64,000 bases of DNA from Paralvinella palmiformis (GCA_025642065.1 JAODUP010000057.1:62001-126000); one strand, 5' to 3'; positions 1 to 12,960 are shown, counted from the first letter of the stretch. Numbers and translations: made by a program. The notes: generated from the sequence alone by a model not told the origin.

Positions 1-3000
1 GACAATGAGATAGCAATGGAGTACATCTGTGGTTATGTATGTTTATTAATATTTCTCAAAACAGATGGGAGGCTCTTAATATAGCCCGGCTGATAGGATG
101 CCGTGGTAGAAACATCCAAGTGTTACTTTATGCCTGTGGGGATGTTTTATCCAGTCGGCGAGCGAGTGGTCAGAACTGGGACAACACTAACCTGGTGATT
201 TACAGTATACTGTTCTAAACAATGTGCTATTACTATTAGAGTGGCCTGCTGTATCTGATCAGAACAGTTCAACACGGACTAGTCTCTTTCTTACATAACA
301 ATATCTCAGCTGTAACTGGCATCAAGCCTAAACAAATCGCGCAGTTTTTTAATACAGTTACTAAGGTCACTTACAGAACTTATTTTCGGTATCTATAATG
401 TCCGATGCCGGTTTCTTGATACAAGTACTTTCGTTACAAAATGTGCACAATGAACTGAACCGATTTATCCGAATCTTCTTTTCCAGCCTCAGAACAACGT
501 GTTCATACCATGACCGGATGCTAATATTCCAGCAAATGCTGAACATCAAACTCGCTGTGAATTAATGAACGAGCTTCACAAGAATTAGAACCAGAGCGAG
601 AAATTGATAATCACTGAAAATACTTTGATCGATATATACCATGGGATTACTATCATATAGTATATGACAATTAAAACAGACAATGAAGATACAGAAACAA
701 AGAATGTATTGACCGTGTGACATGTTTTAAGAGTTACCACAATGCGAGTCAATAATGAGAAATATGCTCAACAAAAATGCTACTTAGTACTTTTTTCTGT
801 GGTCTGATTCAGATAAATCTCAGGTACTACCTACAGAACAATACATTTTGATATAATACAGGAATAAAATTAGACCAATTCATGTTAGCTAATGTAGCTT
901 AAGAAAATAGACATTAAGAATCGATTTTTTTTTATCCTTTAAAGAAAGTTCTTGAAAACTATTTATTCACACAAGGATAATATTGTAAAGCAGCTTATAA
1001 ATAACGTAAAGTTAGATATATGCATTCTGGATTATTCACTTAGGATTGTCAATCTAATTTATACCATGACAAATTCGTGAAGTAGGTTATGCTCATTGAG
1101 AAGGCATATACGGAGGTGTCATCCTGAAGCTTTGGTTTCTGACACTTCACTGAATGTGTAAGAGAATGCCTCATTTAACTTCAGTGGCGGCCACCCTTAA
1201 GAAATGAGACGATAGAATGGAATGGGAATAAGACAGCTGTATGATCACATGACCCAGGGATCGGCAGTGATGTGTGCTATCATTATCAATTGTGTAAAAA
1301 TATTCAATATGTTATATTAACTCAATCCTTCTGAGTGATTGATTAGATTTAGAAGTAAACCATTTGCTGAATCACTAGCCAACACCTGAATACCAGAATT
1401 TGGTGTTACGTGAAAATGTTGCAGCAACCATGCAATCTCCAGAGGCGGCAGAGAAAAATACCTTTCAAACATAAATAAATACACATTTGAACCATTGAGC
1501 TATGTTCCCAACTGCTCTGTCACTGTGAGTGTAACTTGTAAGTGCCCACAATAATTGTTATTTATTTAGAAAAATCAAGAAGTGAAACAACGAAGTCACT
1601 GAAGATATAAAAATAAGCCAAACCATCAATATTGGTCAGAAGAGATACAGGGGATTATCAATCAAATTGGATTAGTTGTTAAGTTCTTACAAAACATAAA
1701 CATTCTGTTGATATCACCCAAGGGTCAAGGTTTTTTGTGAGTGGTCTGATGATTATTATGGATCCATAAATATATAGCGCCCTAAATAACCTGTAAGAAG
1801 GTAACTGTACTGACAGTTATAAGGTTTAACATGGATGATAATATTAATCATTTAATGTATACGTCATGTCCGTTGGAGACAAATAAAATGGTTACAGTAC
1901 ATGGCATAACAACCACACTTCTACGTCTAAAATCAATGTGGTCTAATCAGCAGGGATTCTCATTTAAATTAATAGTGACCAATTTTAATTAACCTGATTT
2001 TATAAGGGAAATATGTATGAACAGAATCAAAATTTTAATAAAAGATTTGAAACAAATGACCTATATATATATATATTATGGTGTAATTAATTGGATTCTA
2101 CTCTGAATGTATGAGTACTTCACAGTTGTATTCAAGGATGAGTACTTATAAATGTATATTTGAGTACAATGAGTACTTTGACCCCAACCCAGCTGATATG
2201 TGGTTGGTATATGTAGAGATAAAATTTGATATTTTATTATATCTTTACTCTAGCGTAAATATTGTATGAAAATCAAAAGAAATGGAAACAAGATATTATT
2301 AGTACATGCCTAGATACAGATAACGGAGGAAAGCAGTAAAACAGGGCTTACGTTTAGCAGGAATTTTGAGATGGGGTTTATATAATGCTTAGTCTGGATT
2401 CTGTCCACCACCTGGTGAATATTGGATAAAGTCACGTTATTACAAAGTGTTTAATCAAATGTAACACAGAAGGATGCCAATGAATTATTTTAATGTTGTA
2501 TAAGCATTTTACAAACATGTGGCTTCAGAAAATAAATACCACTTCCTTATATAGCTGAAGGAAAGTGGTTTAAATAGACCGTTTCTAACTCATGCTTGTC
2601 ATCTAATGAGAACCAAGGGAACCATGGGAGTGGGGTAGAAAACTGTATTGGCTAAAACTGAACTTGTAATTTAAGCTAGTAAAACACAGTTTTAGTGGTG
2701 AGTGGTACTCTGAACATCCGTAATAATGTTTTAATGACAGCTGTTGTGTTGAAAAGCAAGAGGATGATTCCCAAGATACCTTTGAGACAAATAATTAAGA
2801 TAGAACTGACTTATGTTTAGCTAAAAAATACATGCCCAGGTTGCTTGCTAAGAAATTGCACCCCAAACTGCATGTTAACAAAATTATAACTAAAACATGG
2901 ATAGGCCACTTATTATGTGTGTATGTAAACATTTAACATATGCAATACGACAACGTGCATAAACAGATGGATAATAACAAAAACATACATATATATGTGT

Positions 3001-3383
3001 GTGTGTGTGTAAGCATGTGTAATATGACAACGTCATGAACGTGCATAAATAGAAGCACAGAGTCAGACTCTATTTGATTACATATCCCGGTAGAGGTCTA
3101 CAAGTTTAACTAAAATTATTAAAAAGTAGATAAAATAAACAGGAGACATAGATAGAACTTTATGAGTTTATCCGTATAGTCTGGGTATGTCTAGATTAGT
3201 AGATACACGTCTTTCATAAAGTGGTCAACACCGAAAAGTGACAGATCATAATCATGATAATCCTGACCTGTGTCTGTGTGAAAAGAAAACCTTGAATTGA
3301 AACAACTCGCGACTTAATAAAACCCCAATAAATAAATCAATCGTTGAATTCGCCCTCAACGTCGCAGAGCCACCAACACTCAC
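1..3383. other. AT-rich non-coding stretch, probably intron
   Basis: This stretch lies downstream, in the direction of transcription, of the minus-strand exon ending at 3384, so it is probably that gene's first intron. I found no second exon with convincing splice signals and no open frame that looks conserved. It holds only short TA and TG runs near 2060 and 2995-3011. Confidence 0.4.
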
Positions 3384-3631
3384 CTATCGACATCGAACGT
3401 GTTGAAGTACTCCTGCGCTTTGGCCGAACACTTCGTCGCGTTCGTTTTTCGGATGGCATCAAAGAGGTTTTCACCTGAAGACAGTGACAAATGCGACAGA
3501 CCCGCACCAGCTTTGTTTACATCCGCCATGATTGAACCCTCGCATTTACAATCTCGGGGGGACGACAGTTTATTGGAAGAACTCCTCCTATGGTTTACGC
3601 TAGCTTTCTTGTTATTCTTCGCCAGAGACAT
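3384..3631 (-). CDS. First coding exon of an unrecognised protein
   Basis: An open frame starts at ATG 3631 and reaches a strong donor (GTGAGT read on the minus strand) right after codons ending FDVDR, leaving phase 2. A second in-frame ATG at 3529 opens MADVNKAGAG and could be the true start. The first 34 residues are basic and serine-rich; the rest (LSLSSGENLFDAIRKT, then AKAQEYFNTFDVDR) reads like an ordered helical segment. I do not recognise the family. GC is higher than in its surroundings, as expected of a promoter-proximal exon, and CTCF-like motifs lie about 100-145 bp upstream. The remaining exons must lie in the left 3.4 kb or beyond the window edge. That this is a real exon rests on the donor and local composition only. 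Confidence 0.5.
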
Positions 3632-3731
3632 GGTGATAGCAAACGCCGCTGCTGGTGCCGAGAGCGATACACCTGCTTCTCGCTAATTGCCGTATTAAAT
3701 GAGTAGACTTATTCCTTTGCTAATCCACATG

Positions 3732-3776
3732 CTGCCACCTGGCGGCCACGATATGCCGTTCAACAGGGGGCGCTGG
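3732..3776. promoter_or_regulatory. Two CTCF-like motifs upstream of the 3631 start
   Basis: On the minus strand, 3732-3745 reads CCGCCAGGTGGCAG, close to the CTCF core CCASYAGRKGGCRS. On the plus strand about 3765-3776 reads CAGGGGGCGC, matching the 3' part of that core. They lie 100-145 bp upstream of the minus-strand start codon at 3631. CTCF and its motif are conserved across bilaterians. Binding here is inference from motif match alone. Confidence 0.35.
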
Positions 3777-4604
3777 GTTTGCTGAATATGATAATTAATC
3801 TCCGGGATTAATCCGTATCTAATCATAAAGTGGTACTAGATTTACTTGATCTGTTCTAAGAGTGTTTTACGTGCACAAAACGAAATTAAATTTAACCGTA
3901 GTTTTCATTTGTTAAAACTAAAAGTGTGATAAGAAGGCGAAAGTGTCAAAATTGTTACTTCATCAAAATGTTAAATCTACAGCTCTCTCCTCTCTGTCGT
4001 TTCCATTGCCAAAAATTGAAAAGGTGTTTCTTCAATATTTTAGACCCGATTCTACAGGTCGTTGTGTTGGCTAAGTCTGTTTGTTTAGCCTCAATGAACG
4101 CTGATCTCATCCGGGTCACACATGGCTGAGTTACCATTACTCATAGTAATGAAATCATCCGGCTGAGGTGTTTTGTAAATTAAACAAATATCCAACAATT
4201 ACAAGTAATATATTGAGAGAAGCCCCCCCCCCCCACTGGCTGGGTGTGTTCAACAAGTTAGTAGGAAAATGTACTTTGTTTGCATCTCCATGTCAATAAG
4301 TGTATGTGCGTACATGTATGATGTAATCTGACAAAATATACAAGATGACGACGAATACAACAACAACAGCAGCAGCAACAACAACAACAACAACAATAAT
4401 AATAGCACGTTCTGAATAAATTTAGGTTCTTATAACAATTTGCATGGCTCGTAATTTTAAATCATTTCATTTTTTCTACAGGCCATTTGTAATATATTTA
4501 GAAGGGCGTAGGAATACGAACTGCTTCAGAATTGGCATGAATGATATTATAGACTGTATGATCGAAACCGTGCACTCAAACTTTGTTGTAATCGCACAGC
4601 AATA

Positions 4605-4686
4605 AACAGACAGAGACAGACAGACAGACAGACAGTTAGACAGACAGTTAGACAGACAATTAGACAGACAGACAGACAGACAGACA
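4605..4686. repeat. CAGA tetranucleotide microsatellite
   Basis: This is a run of CAGA units interrupted several times by TTAGA or AATTAGA variants, which gives a mild higher-order pattern. There is no associated gene. Confidence 0.85.
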
Positions 4687-5011
4687 TTTAATGTAATTTA
4701 GCAAAATGCCATGTGCTATCATTAAACGAAGACACTATTTCTACAACTTTAATAACATGTACCATGCATCCTGTTAAAATTAAGTACTACTGGACGCAGC
4801 TGGTTCTAAGCTGTATATTCGAGGTACTGGGGTGGAGTCTAATGCTATCTGAGTCAGTGGAGTGATTTCATCGAAATATTAACAAATAACATCAATAACA
4901 TAGATTTCAGAAAGTGTCCTTATACTAGTTGAAACTATTCAGAGGCGGATGTACAATGATTTTAATCGACGCCCAATGTAGGTTTTTGAAGAACTTCAAG
5001 AGAACGTGGGC

Positions 5012-5350
5012 GATATGATAATAATAATAATAATATGATATATTTATTTGGCGCCCTATTCAGCTAGAAACTGCTCTAAGGCGCTTTACAATATTATTTA
5101 CAATATTATTATCCCTGCTGACTCAGACCTGTTTACACCCACCCAACACAAATCTCAACTCCCAAGGGAGCATACAACGTATGCTGCCATTATAGGCGCA
5201 AAACGTCACTCAAACACATAGCCATCGCGTCCTGTCGGGTACTCATTTTTTTTCATGGATGAGTGAACCACTCCCCACGTGACGGCATTGCGGCTCACGG
5301 AGCTTCGAACCCGCGACCGTTCGGCTACGCGTGCTACGCTCTAACTGTAA
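5012..5350 (-). mobile_element. SINE family C, copy 1
   Basis: Read on the minus strand, the head near 5347 has a tRNA-like A box (TTAGAGCGTAGCACGCG) and a B box (GGGTTCGAAGC). The body follows, then a 3' end with GCGCCTTAGAGCAG and an ATT-rich tail near 5012-5060. Copies 2 and 3 lie at 38.4 and 50.6 kb. It is probably a polymerase-III SINE mobilised by a LINE, because its tail resembles the LINE fragment at 29.65-30.04 kb. Confidence 0.7.
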
Positions 5351-6130
5351 CGTTCGAGTATTTATGACCGTGCGAATTGCGCCATTGTGAATTCGCTGAA
5401 GGCTGTCGGATATGCCACGCCGTATAGGGACTGTTTACCACATCTCAACCGTGTTACGCTGAATAACATATACGATATGTAGCCCAGAACAAAGTGGATC
5501 AGTGTAACGTGCCCTTCTCGCGTCACGGGTGGTGTTTAGACGGTGCGCGGATGTTCCGACGATGGCGTAGTAGGCAGCTCGACGAACGAACTCGAGCCCT
5601 CTGCTGCTGTTCGTCTCATTTCTGTTCATGGAGTGGGCCCTCAATGAAAAGTCTCAGGCGTGACCAGCACAGGGAGCAGACAAAGGGGGTCGTCGATTTA
5701 CTAGACCGCCACTAATAGCGATTCTGTGAAATTTAAATTTAAAAAAACGAGCGGATATAAGTCGAAACGCGCGTAAGGTTGAGACAATAAATGCAGCCCA
5801 TCCCGCGTTTTACGGCTACGCATTGACCGGACTGTGAGACGAGAAATTGCGGCCGCATTGCAACTGATTGTACCAAATAAATACCAAATAAATAGGGCGC
5901 TCATGTTACACTTCTGAAATTATAAATGCTCGCTTTGCATGTCTGTGTTCAGGGAAATGTCGCATGATGTCGAATTCGGTTGTCAATTTTAGTCGGATGT
6001 TCCAATAGACAACTATAATTAGCATTATCCTTGTCTAGAGTTGGACAAATTTGATACAAAATAAACGTGAGAGATATTAGATCTTGAATAATCAAGCATT
6101 CGGGTAGAAAAGGTGAAATGGCGGGCGGGA

Positions 6131-6191
6131 TTTATCTCTCTCTCTCTATCTATCTATCTATTTTTTTTTCTTCTGTCTGTCCGTCTGTCAG

Positions 6192-6222
<31 letters not shown>

Positions 6223-6230
6223 TTGTTTCT

Positions 6231-6290
<60 letters not shown>

Positions 6291-6511
6291 AAATAGAGGG
6301 GAAATGGAGGTAGAGGCCTCAAAGGATGTTTAGATATGTTGATGTTCTGTGCCTGTGCCTCTCTCTATATATATCGTAAAACACACACACACAGACATAG
6401 CCAATTAATGTTTTAAGTATAGGTGACATTTAGTAATCTAACGTGAAAAGTGCAGATGATCTCTCTCTCTCTCTCTCTCTCTCTCTTACGTGTGCGCACG
6501 CACGTACGCAC

Positions 6512-6566
<55 letters not shown>
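6131..6566. repeat. Compound CT / GT / CGCA / CA / TA microsatellites
   Basis: Long CT runs are broken by CTAT and CTGT variants. A GT run follows to about 6290, and a second block at 6461-6566 passes through CT, CGCA, CA and TA units. Open frames here, such as the Ser/Leu-rich one at 6113, are products of the repeat and not genes. Confidence 0.85.
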
Positions 6567-6569
<3 letters not shown>

Positions 6570-6645
6570 TAACTCAGACATAGCCAATTAACATTTTAAG
6601 TATAGGAGACAATTCAGTAGTCTAACATAAAAGGTGTAGGCGATC
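6392..6645. repeat. Local direct duplication around a microsatellite
   Basis: About 69 bp beginning AGACATAGCCAATTA at 6393 recurs at 6576 with scattered substitutions (offset 183 bp). The two copies flank the CT-CA-TA microsatellite, which suggests a tandem duplication whose spacer then expanded. Confidence 0.65.
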
Positions 6646-7511
6646 TTTTATAAATTAGAGAAACGTCTCAGACCCGATGACTTCAGAAAAGTGAGAAACC
6701 ACATTTAAAAACATCGCTCATATGGAAGGTTATCTACATTTCTTGGTCATGTACACGTTTGATTGCGGCTGTCACATATGATCAGATATGAAGGTAAAAC
6801 TGCGATAGCCCAGCCGATAATGGGATCGGTTCGCCCCGTGTGACTCCCGACCTGTACATGACGGACTTTGTCCTGATTGCTCGAGTACACCGAACAAAGG
6901 AAATTGGGTGTCGCTTTATAACCAAATGAATGGGAAGATATGAGCATTTCTTCGAATTCTTCGTTGGTTACCAAGCCGCATCTACGATTAATAACTAAGG
7001 AATGCGGTTTATCGTGGGGGGGGGAACGTAATCCATTTTCCGATGTAATAATTAGGAAGTCCGTCGTTTGAAACAAAATCCCGACATTAACCCGATCAAA
7101 ACGCAACATATACTTCACATAGATACTAGACAACGTGAGCATAGACTGTTTTTTCTTTCTTTTTCTTACTCGAATTGTATTTGTTGCTCTCGTGATGTGA
7201 AGCATCGTTCGTTGCACGTTGAGGTAACTGGGTCAGATTCGTGAGTTCGAGTGGCCTGGTGACCGGAAATTTGTCACGACTTTAGCATCAATATCAGTCG
7301 AAGAGAGATCGTTTTCTTGTCGTTGTTGTTGAATAAATTATGTTGGGTTGCGAGTTAAAATAGCTAAGTAAAGTCTGAATAGCCACAGGAAGTGCTCTCG
7401 TCTACAACTGGTTCATTTAATCGAGAAAATAACACCAAAGACTATTTATAACAAGACGTGTTACTTCGCGTTTTAACAGGTAGATTGTCACGGACAGCTC
7501 CCTTCGTTAAC

Positions 7512-7569
7512 ATGGCTCCTAATGGTACTGGTTCATTCTGTGCCGCTTTCGGCTGCAGTAACAGAAAAA
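7512..7569 (+). CDS. Possible orphan THAP-domain first exon
   Basis: An ATG at 7512 opens MAPNGTGSFCAAFGCSNRK and is followed directly by GTATGC, a plausible donor in phase 1. The pattern C-A-A-F-G-C-S-N-R is the classic start of the THAP zinc-coordinating DNA-binding module, and THAP genes often have an early intron. I could not find a continuation such as an F-H-x-F-P motif in the next 2 kb. It may therefore be a live first exon with a distant second exon, or a remnant of a domesticated or P-element-like transposase gene. Reading through without splicing meets a stop four codons later. Confidence 0.35.
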
Positions 7570-9841
7570 GTATGCACAAATAAAGACATCCCCGAAAGGA
7601 AATGAAAGCTAGTGTAAAATTTTGATATGATCTGGCTTTTTTAAACAAAGGATATTTAAACAAATAAGCATAACAATTTGAAGTAGACACGCCCCTATTT
7701 GACATGACCCAAGCAGTAGGCCCAAGCAGGATCTATCTAGATCTATATTTGTTTCAGACAAAATCTTATTAAATTTTATTGACCATTATCAACCTATTAA
7801 TCACAAAATGGGTATGTAAAATATACATAAGCTTACAGTTACATGTACTGGGGCCACTGAAGATGTTATGGGCGGGAGGTATATTTTACTTTATTATTGT
7901 TAATAATATAATTGGATTTCTAAAATTATATTACTATAATCAGATAATTTTTCCCCAATTACAATAATTATAAGTAGCTGAGTATTTACATGATCACCGG
8001 CATCCATATTTATTTTTAAACGTAAGCAATTGGTACTTATTGATATATATGGACTTCTAATTATAATTTAAACGTTATGAAATTAATTATTAAATACCTC
8101 AACTAGTGGCAGAAACATTCATTTTGTTATTTTTTCTATTGACAGAAGTAAAAGATGGGTTATTAATTGTTGTCGTTCAGATATATGATGAGGAAAGATT
8201 TAAATTACTTGAATTATAATTGTAGAATGTATGATATGCATTTCACTGAAACGGAATTCATGAACCAGACAACTTATCTAGGATGGTATCCCAACTATTT
8301 CTGATGTACCAAATCCACTGCATGCATCCACTGAAATCAAAGAGGAATGTATTAACAGATAGGAGACCTATACAGGAGACAGGGCCAGCTGTGATGGTAA
8401 TTAATATTTATAAATATTAATGGTGAAAATTGGTATTATAAAATTAATTAAATAAGAAACAAGGCATCAAACCCATGAAATTTTGTCAGCCCATTTCATA
8501 TCTTTATACAAAAAAAGGATTACCAGCACTTGAATTAGTACCTGAATGTTCAGGTCATGTGCTTTATTTGGTACACTTAAATGCATATTAAATCAAATTC
8601 TTTAATCAACTTGAAAAAAAGGAAAAGATGTGTTTACACATTGTGTAGGCACTTGGTTCAAGTCATTATTTTACAAGATATTGTTCTGTTTCAGTCTTTG
8701 AAGTTCTATGATGATGAGATACTATGTAAACAGGCCAATCTCAAATGACTGGTTGTAACTGTAGATAAACCCGTAGCACAAGAGATTTGATGCCGCTTAT
8801 TGTATGAAAGTACTAATTTCTCTATCTCTAACATGTTAACGCAAACATAAACACTGTTAATATTCCATGTATATTATTTGTTCTGAACTAGGCAGGCCTA
8901 TATTGCGTGGTCTATATTATTGAGGCGTAGACTTTAAATGAACTTATAATTTTTAAAAGTTAATATATGATAAACGGATAAGATGAATATATGGTGAATT
9001 GTGTTATGGTTGCGTTATAATAGCTATGTATATCATTATATGTATATATCCAAATAAATAAAAATTTATGGACTATGATAAACTGACATGGCGAAAGTAT
9101 GTTTGTATGTATTTACCTCATATTTACCTAATCGTTTTCATTTAAAAAAAACGTGTGAAAATTACGCCTTCCACACACAAAGCTGTGAAATAACCTAAAC
9201 CACGTTCAATTATTTTCAGATCAGCTGTCAAGTGATCGCAAATTGTAGGCTATGAATTAATTAAACTTGTGACTGGGCTGTGAAATCACTTAATTATTTA
9301 TTTACAGTTTCAGAGCTTCGTTTCCTTCGATATCATGTGTACACAATTAAAGTGTTAATTAATAAAAGAGTATGTGATCATATAGTACTAGTATTGGCAA
9401 TTCATTTCAACCATGCGCACACATGTACACGATCACATGTGGACAACCAGAGAGCTTTTGTTTATCTGAGAAATACTTCCGGTCGCTGGAGGCGCCACTG
9501 GTTCATAATTCAACATGGCGCGGCAAGAGTAACGCCTCTCTATATTTAAGCTCTCTGATAACACGACGTTTGTCACGTTTTAGTATTCACGTTTTAGAAG
9601 GCCAATTAATTGCCAGTTCAGACGCTATAAACATTGCCTTCGAGGATTTTTTAGGGGGGGGGAGATTGACATGGACATTTTACATCGTGAATGAAGGACA
9701 TATAGACTACATTTTATGGGACAAGAACGATTCTGATTGTTTGTTAACTGAAACAGCCGACAGATAATAAACAGCTACATTTATGAAGCTCACGGAATGA
9801 AAACATCTTTAAGTAGGCTATGATGCTATAATTGTCCTCTT

Positions 9842-10023
9842 GATGATTAATGTTTTACGGCCACTTTTGTGCACATGGTACGCTATATGGCCCGATCACC
9901 CTTCAAAGGTAATGAAGCGAAGTCAAAGATGAAACAACCTTCAAATATGCCCAGGCCGAAATTCGAACACGGGCGGTAGTGATCTGTGGTCCAGCACGCT
10001 ACCGCTAGACCACAGAGGCGCTC
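9842..10023 (-). mobile_element. SINE family A, copy 1
   Basis: On the minus strand the head near 10023 reads GCCTCTGTGGTCTAGCGG, a tRNA-like A-box region. The B box GTTCGAATTTC lies about 50 bp on. The body ends in the shared segment TTTTGTGCAC...CCGTAAAAC. This family recurs at least eleven times in the window. Confidence 0.8.
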
Positions 10024-10961
10024 TAAATATTCTCTTGAAACACGGTATATATATGTGTGTGTGTGTGTGTGTGTATGTGTGCGAGCGCGCGCGCGCATTA
10101 TTTAAATTTTTAAAGGAGTTTTTAAAAAGAACTCTATATTTATACACTCCAGTAACTTTTCCCCCTACTTATTCGCGACCTTTCTTTTGTACTAGTGTCA
10201 GTTTCGAGTCACGTTTTTTATTCTTCAATTTTGGGTATTCTTGTCATTTTCAAATATCGGCTCATTTATAGTTCGAGTCAACGCCCGAAAACATGAAAAA
10301 CAAATAAAATACGCAGCGTTACTGAAAACGTAAAAAAAATATAGACAGCCTGGATTAATGACAACACAAAATAGACACAAGCGTAAGATTATGCAATGAG
10401 TAACCACCACTGAGCTTTCAGCATCGACACAATATAATATCCACTGTCTTCAGAAGGTGTTTTCAGCATAATGGTATTCTCTCATTTAACATATCCATAG
10501 CGTACGTGGCTATTCGAAGTCACAACTTGCTTTTCAAATATTCATTATACAGATTCAGTACCGTTAATTCTACACGAAAGCCATCAAATAAACACCACCG
10601 TGTCTAGAGTAATTTAAACCATTTAGAAATGCTTTAATCTAGGTCAGATGACTTAGTTACATATCGTTATAGTGTTTCGTATGATAGATATAAACAGCGA
10701 ACGATTGTACAGCCTTGCATGAAATTGGTCTTTCGACGAATTTAAATAGGAATCTAATTTTTCCAACTATTTTTCGTTTTTCTGCCAGAACACATCAAAC
10801 AGGCACCAAACTCTATCCGTCTGAACAAACGAAAATAATCATTTTCATTGTTTTGTCGATTTCTAAAATAGATAGAACTGTCGGCGAAAGAAGTAAGTGC
10901 CTCACGATTTGAAAACTGTGATGCACTTTATTTATATCACTAAATAAACCCCATTGTAAAC

Positions 10962-11148
10962 CGGGCGCCTCCGCGGTCTAACGGTAGCGTGTTGGATCAC
11001 AGATCACTGCCATCTGTGTTTGAATCTCGGCGTGGGCATATCTGAAGGGTGTTTCATCTCTGACTTCGCTTCATTACCCTTGGAGGTCGCTCGGCCCATT
11101 TAGCCTACCATATGCACAAAAGTGGCCGCAAAATCATCACCCCTTTCC
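10962..11148 (+). mobile_element. SINE family A, copy 2
   Basis: The A box (GTCTAACGGTAGCGTG), B box (GTTTGAATCTC) and the family body are present. The copy is flanked by an 8-bp direct repeat TTGTAAAC at 10954-10961 and 11149-11156, interpreted as the target-site duplication. This supports retrotransposition. Confidence 0.85.
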
Positions 11149-12799
11149 TTGTAAACTGTATAAACAGAATTGTAATATCAGCTACTTGTTATGCTGCTCG
11201 AGATAATACTGGCACGTTAATATATTATCGTTATTTATAAGAATGATTTATTTTTATCATGAAACAAGCAAATGTGATATGAAAGTGGAACGGGAAGACT
11301 TTAATAAAATGTATTATCAAAGCGTCAACGGAACAAATAGTTCTTAAACCAAAAGAAAACGATGTTTTAAACATGACATTACTACTTATACTAAATATTT
11401 TGAATGGCGATTTGAAAATTAAAACATAAATAATAATAGTTATTATGCGTACTGTTATTATTCCTGTTGTTATTTTTAGTGTTGTTGCTGTTGATATTGT
11501 TGTTATCATGCTGTTACTATTACAACCGCTGCCACAAATATAACTACTCGTAAGAAGAAAACCCCCCCACTAAGACCAATACTAATATATGGGCTATATC
11601 ATAGCACAGTTGGTAGTGCGTTGCACTGAACACCTCTAGATTTTGGGGTCTAAGCTCAGTATTGCCAGTGTCGATCAGAACTCGATCTTTTGGCACAGGT
11701 AACTTGTTTATCAAAATGCTGAACTTTGAGGTGTATTGTTGTCGTAACGAAACTGGGCGTTTTTGTAGAATCGGTATCGAAACCCTTTCCAGTAACACTT
11801 TCATATACGTCTATATTTGCGTAGGGTATTGGGAGCGTGTTAAAGGCTTCGGCACAGAATATTTCTTAATCTAAGCAAATACGGGCATGTTTGTGCTTTC
11901 ATAGGTACATGAATGCACCAGTAGTCCACGTGCGATTCCGTCAGAGGCTTGTACCGAGCAGCAGCACGTGTTAGAACTTTTGTCCGGATCAAAAGCTGCG
12001 CCTTGCTTCGTTTCATTGCTTCCAGTCGAACGGTGTACATCTGGCCATCGAGCCAGTTGCTCGCGCTTAACTAATAACGTGACGGTCACTTTCACTGTAG
12101 TTTCACGTCGACTTTACCACAACCATCACCAGCATCATCACCTCGCTTTCTCTTGGCGGGTCTTTGTTATTCGTTGTAACTTCTGCGTGCCATATCCAGC
12201 CACGTTATCAGCCAGAACAATATTTATTGCATAGATGGACTGAGGGGGCTGTGATTGTTAGATGGCCTCGAAATACACCACCCACGACGAACTACGCATA
12301 ATTTACAAAATTTCTCCGCAAAATATTAATAATAATAATAATAACAACAATAAAAAGATTTAAAAACTCCAGTCAACATACAGCAAGTGGGTCACTAGCT
12401 CAACGCTCTATCTTGATCAGATGATCCATCCTTGCCTCTGAGAATGCCCGAAGGGCAACACTTAGAATTCAGTTGTGTAACGAACGGTTGACACAACCAC
12501 TGTCCTATTGTGTAGGATACGATATTTACCGTCACGTGTTCCGTGTGAAATACTAACAGATCATTTTCTTTTGAAACGTTCCGTGACGAAGCCGAAGGTC
12601 AGGCAGAAGAGTGATTCGAGTGGTGAACGACTAGTAAGTATCTCTTGGCGAAGTAGTTGCAGTTTTACGAAACAATAAGACGTATTTACAACAACAACAT
12701 TATTCGTTCTTCAGCAAAACTGAAAAGGTTCATTGACCAGAAATCCGTTATCTAAATATGACAACGGTGAGTCGATGAATGTTTTGTTTAGCTTCAGAG

Positions 12800-12960
12800 C
12801 TGGCCACGTTAATGTCGTATGACCGATGCGCAACTCCCATAGGGGGACACATCCCGCATACACGGTTGACGCCCGGACTCGAACCTTGACATGGAAGGCT
12901 GCGGGCGCCGTGGTCTCTGCTCTCCGAGTTATCGGAGCATCCTAGCAGGGAGCCTTACAT
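12800..12960 (-). mobile_element. tRNA-like SINE-E candidate
   Basis: On the minus strand there is an A-box-like TAACTCGGAGAGCAGAG followed by a B box GGTTCGAGTCC at tRNA-like spacing. No aminoacyl stem closes well, so I read it as a single tRNA-derived SINE and not a tRNA gene. No second copy was seen in this window. Confidence 0.4.

Larger units (their letters stand above)
3632..7511. other. Intergenic, repeat-bearing
   Basis: No gene is visible. The stretch contains CTCF-like motifs near 3732-3776, a CAGA array, a SINE-C copy, and compound CT/CA/TA microsatellites between 6.1 and 6.6 kb. The 156-codon minus-strand open frame at 6747-7217 has no recognisable domain and I treat it as chance. 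Confidence 0.5.

Noticed and set aside
4605..4686. CRISPR-like repeat array
   Set aside because: The units are a tetranucleotide microsatellite with no spacers, and the DNA is eukaryotic.
6747..7217. 156-codon minus-strand open frame
   Set aside because: No domain, no splice context, mixed composition and no start context; probably a chance frame.
9423..9767. 114-codon plus-strand open frame
   Set aside because: No recognisable motif and no splice or promoter support; overlaps another frame of similar size.
10961..11035. tRNA gene
   Set aside because: A and B boxes are present but the cloverleaf stems do not pair, and the sequence continues into a repeated SINE body with a target-site duplication.
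12740..12775. ATG ACA ACG followed by GTGAGT as a first coding exon
   Set aside because: The donor is good, but three codons with no identifiable downstream exon are insufficient.
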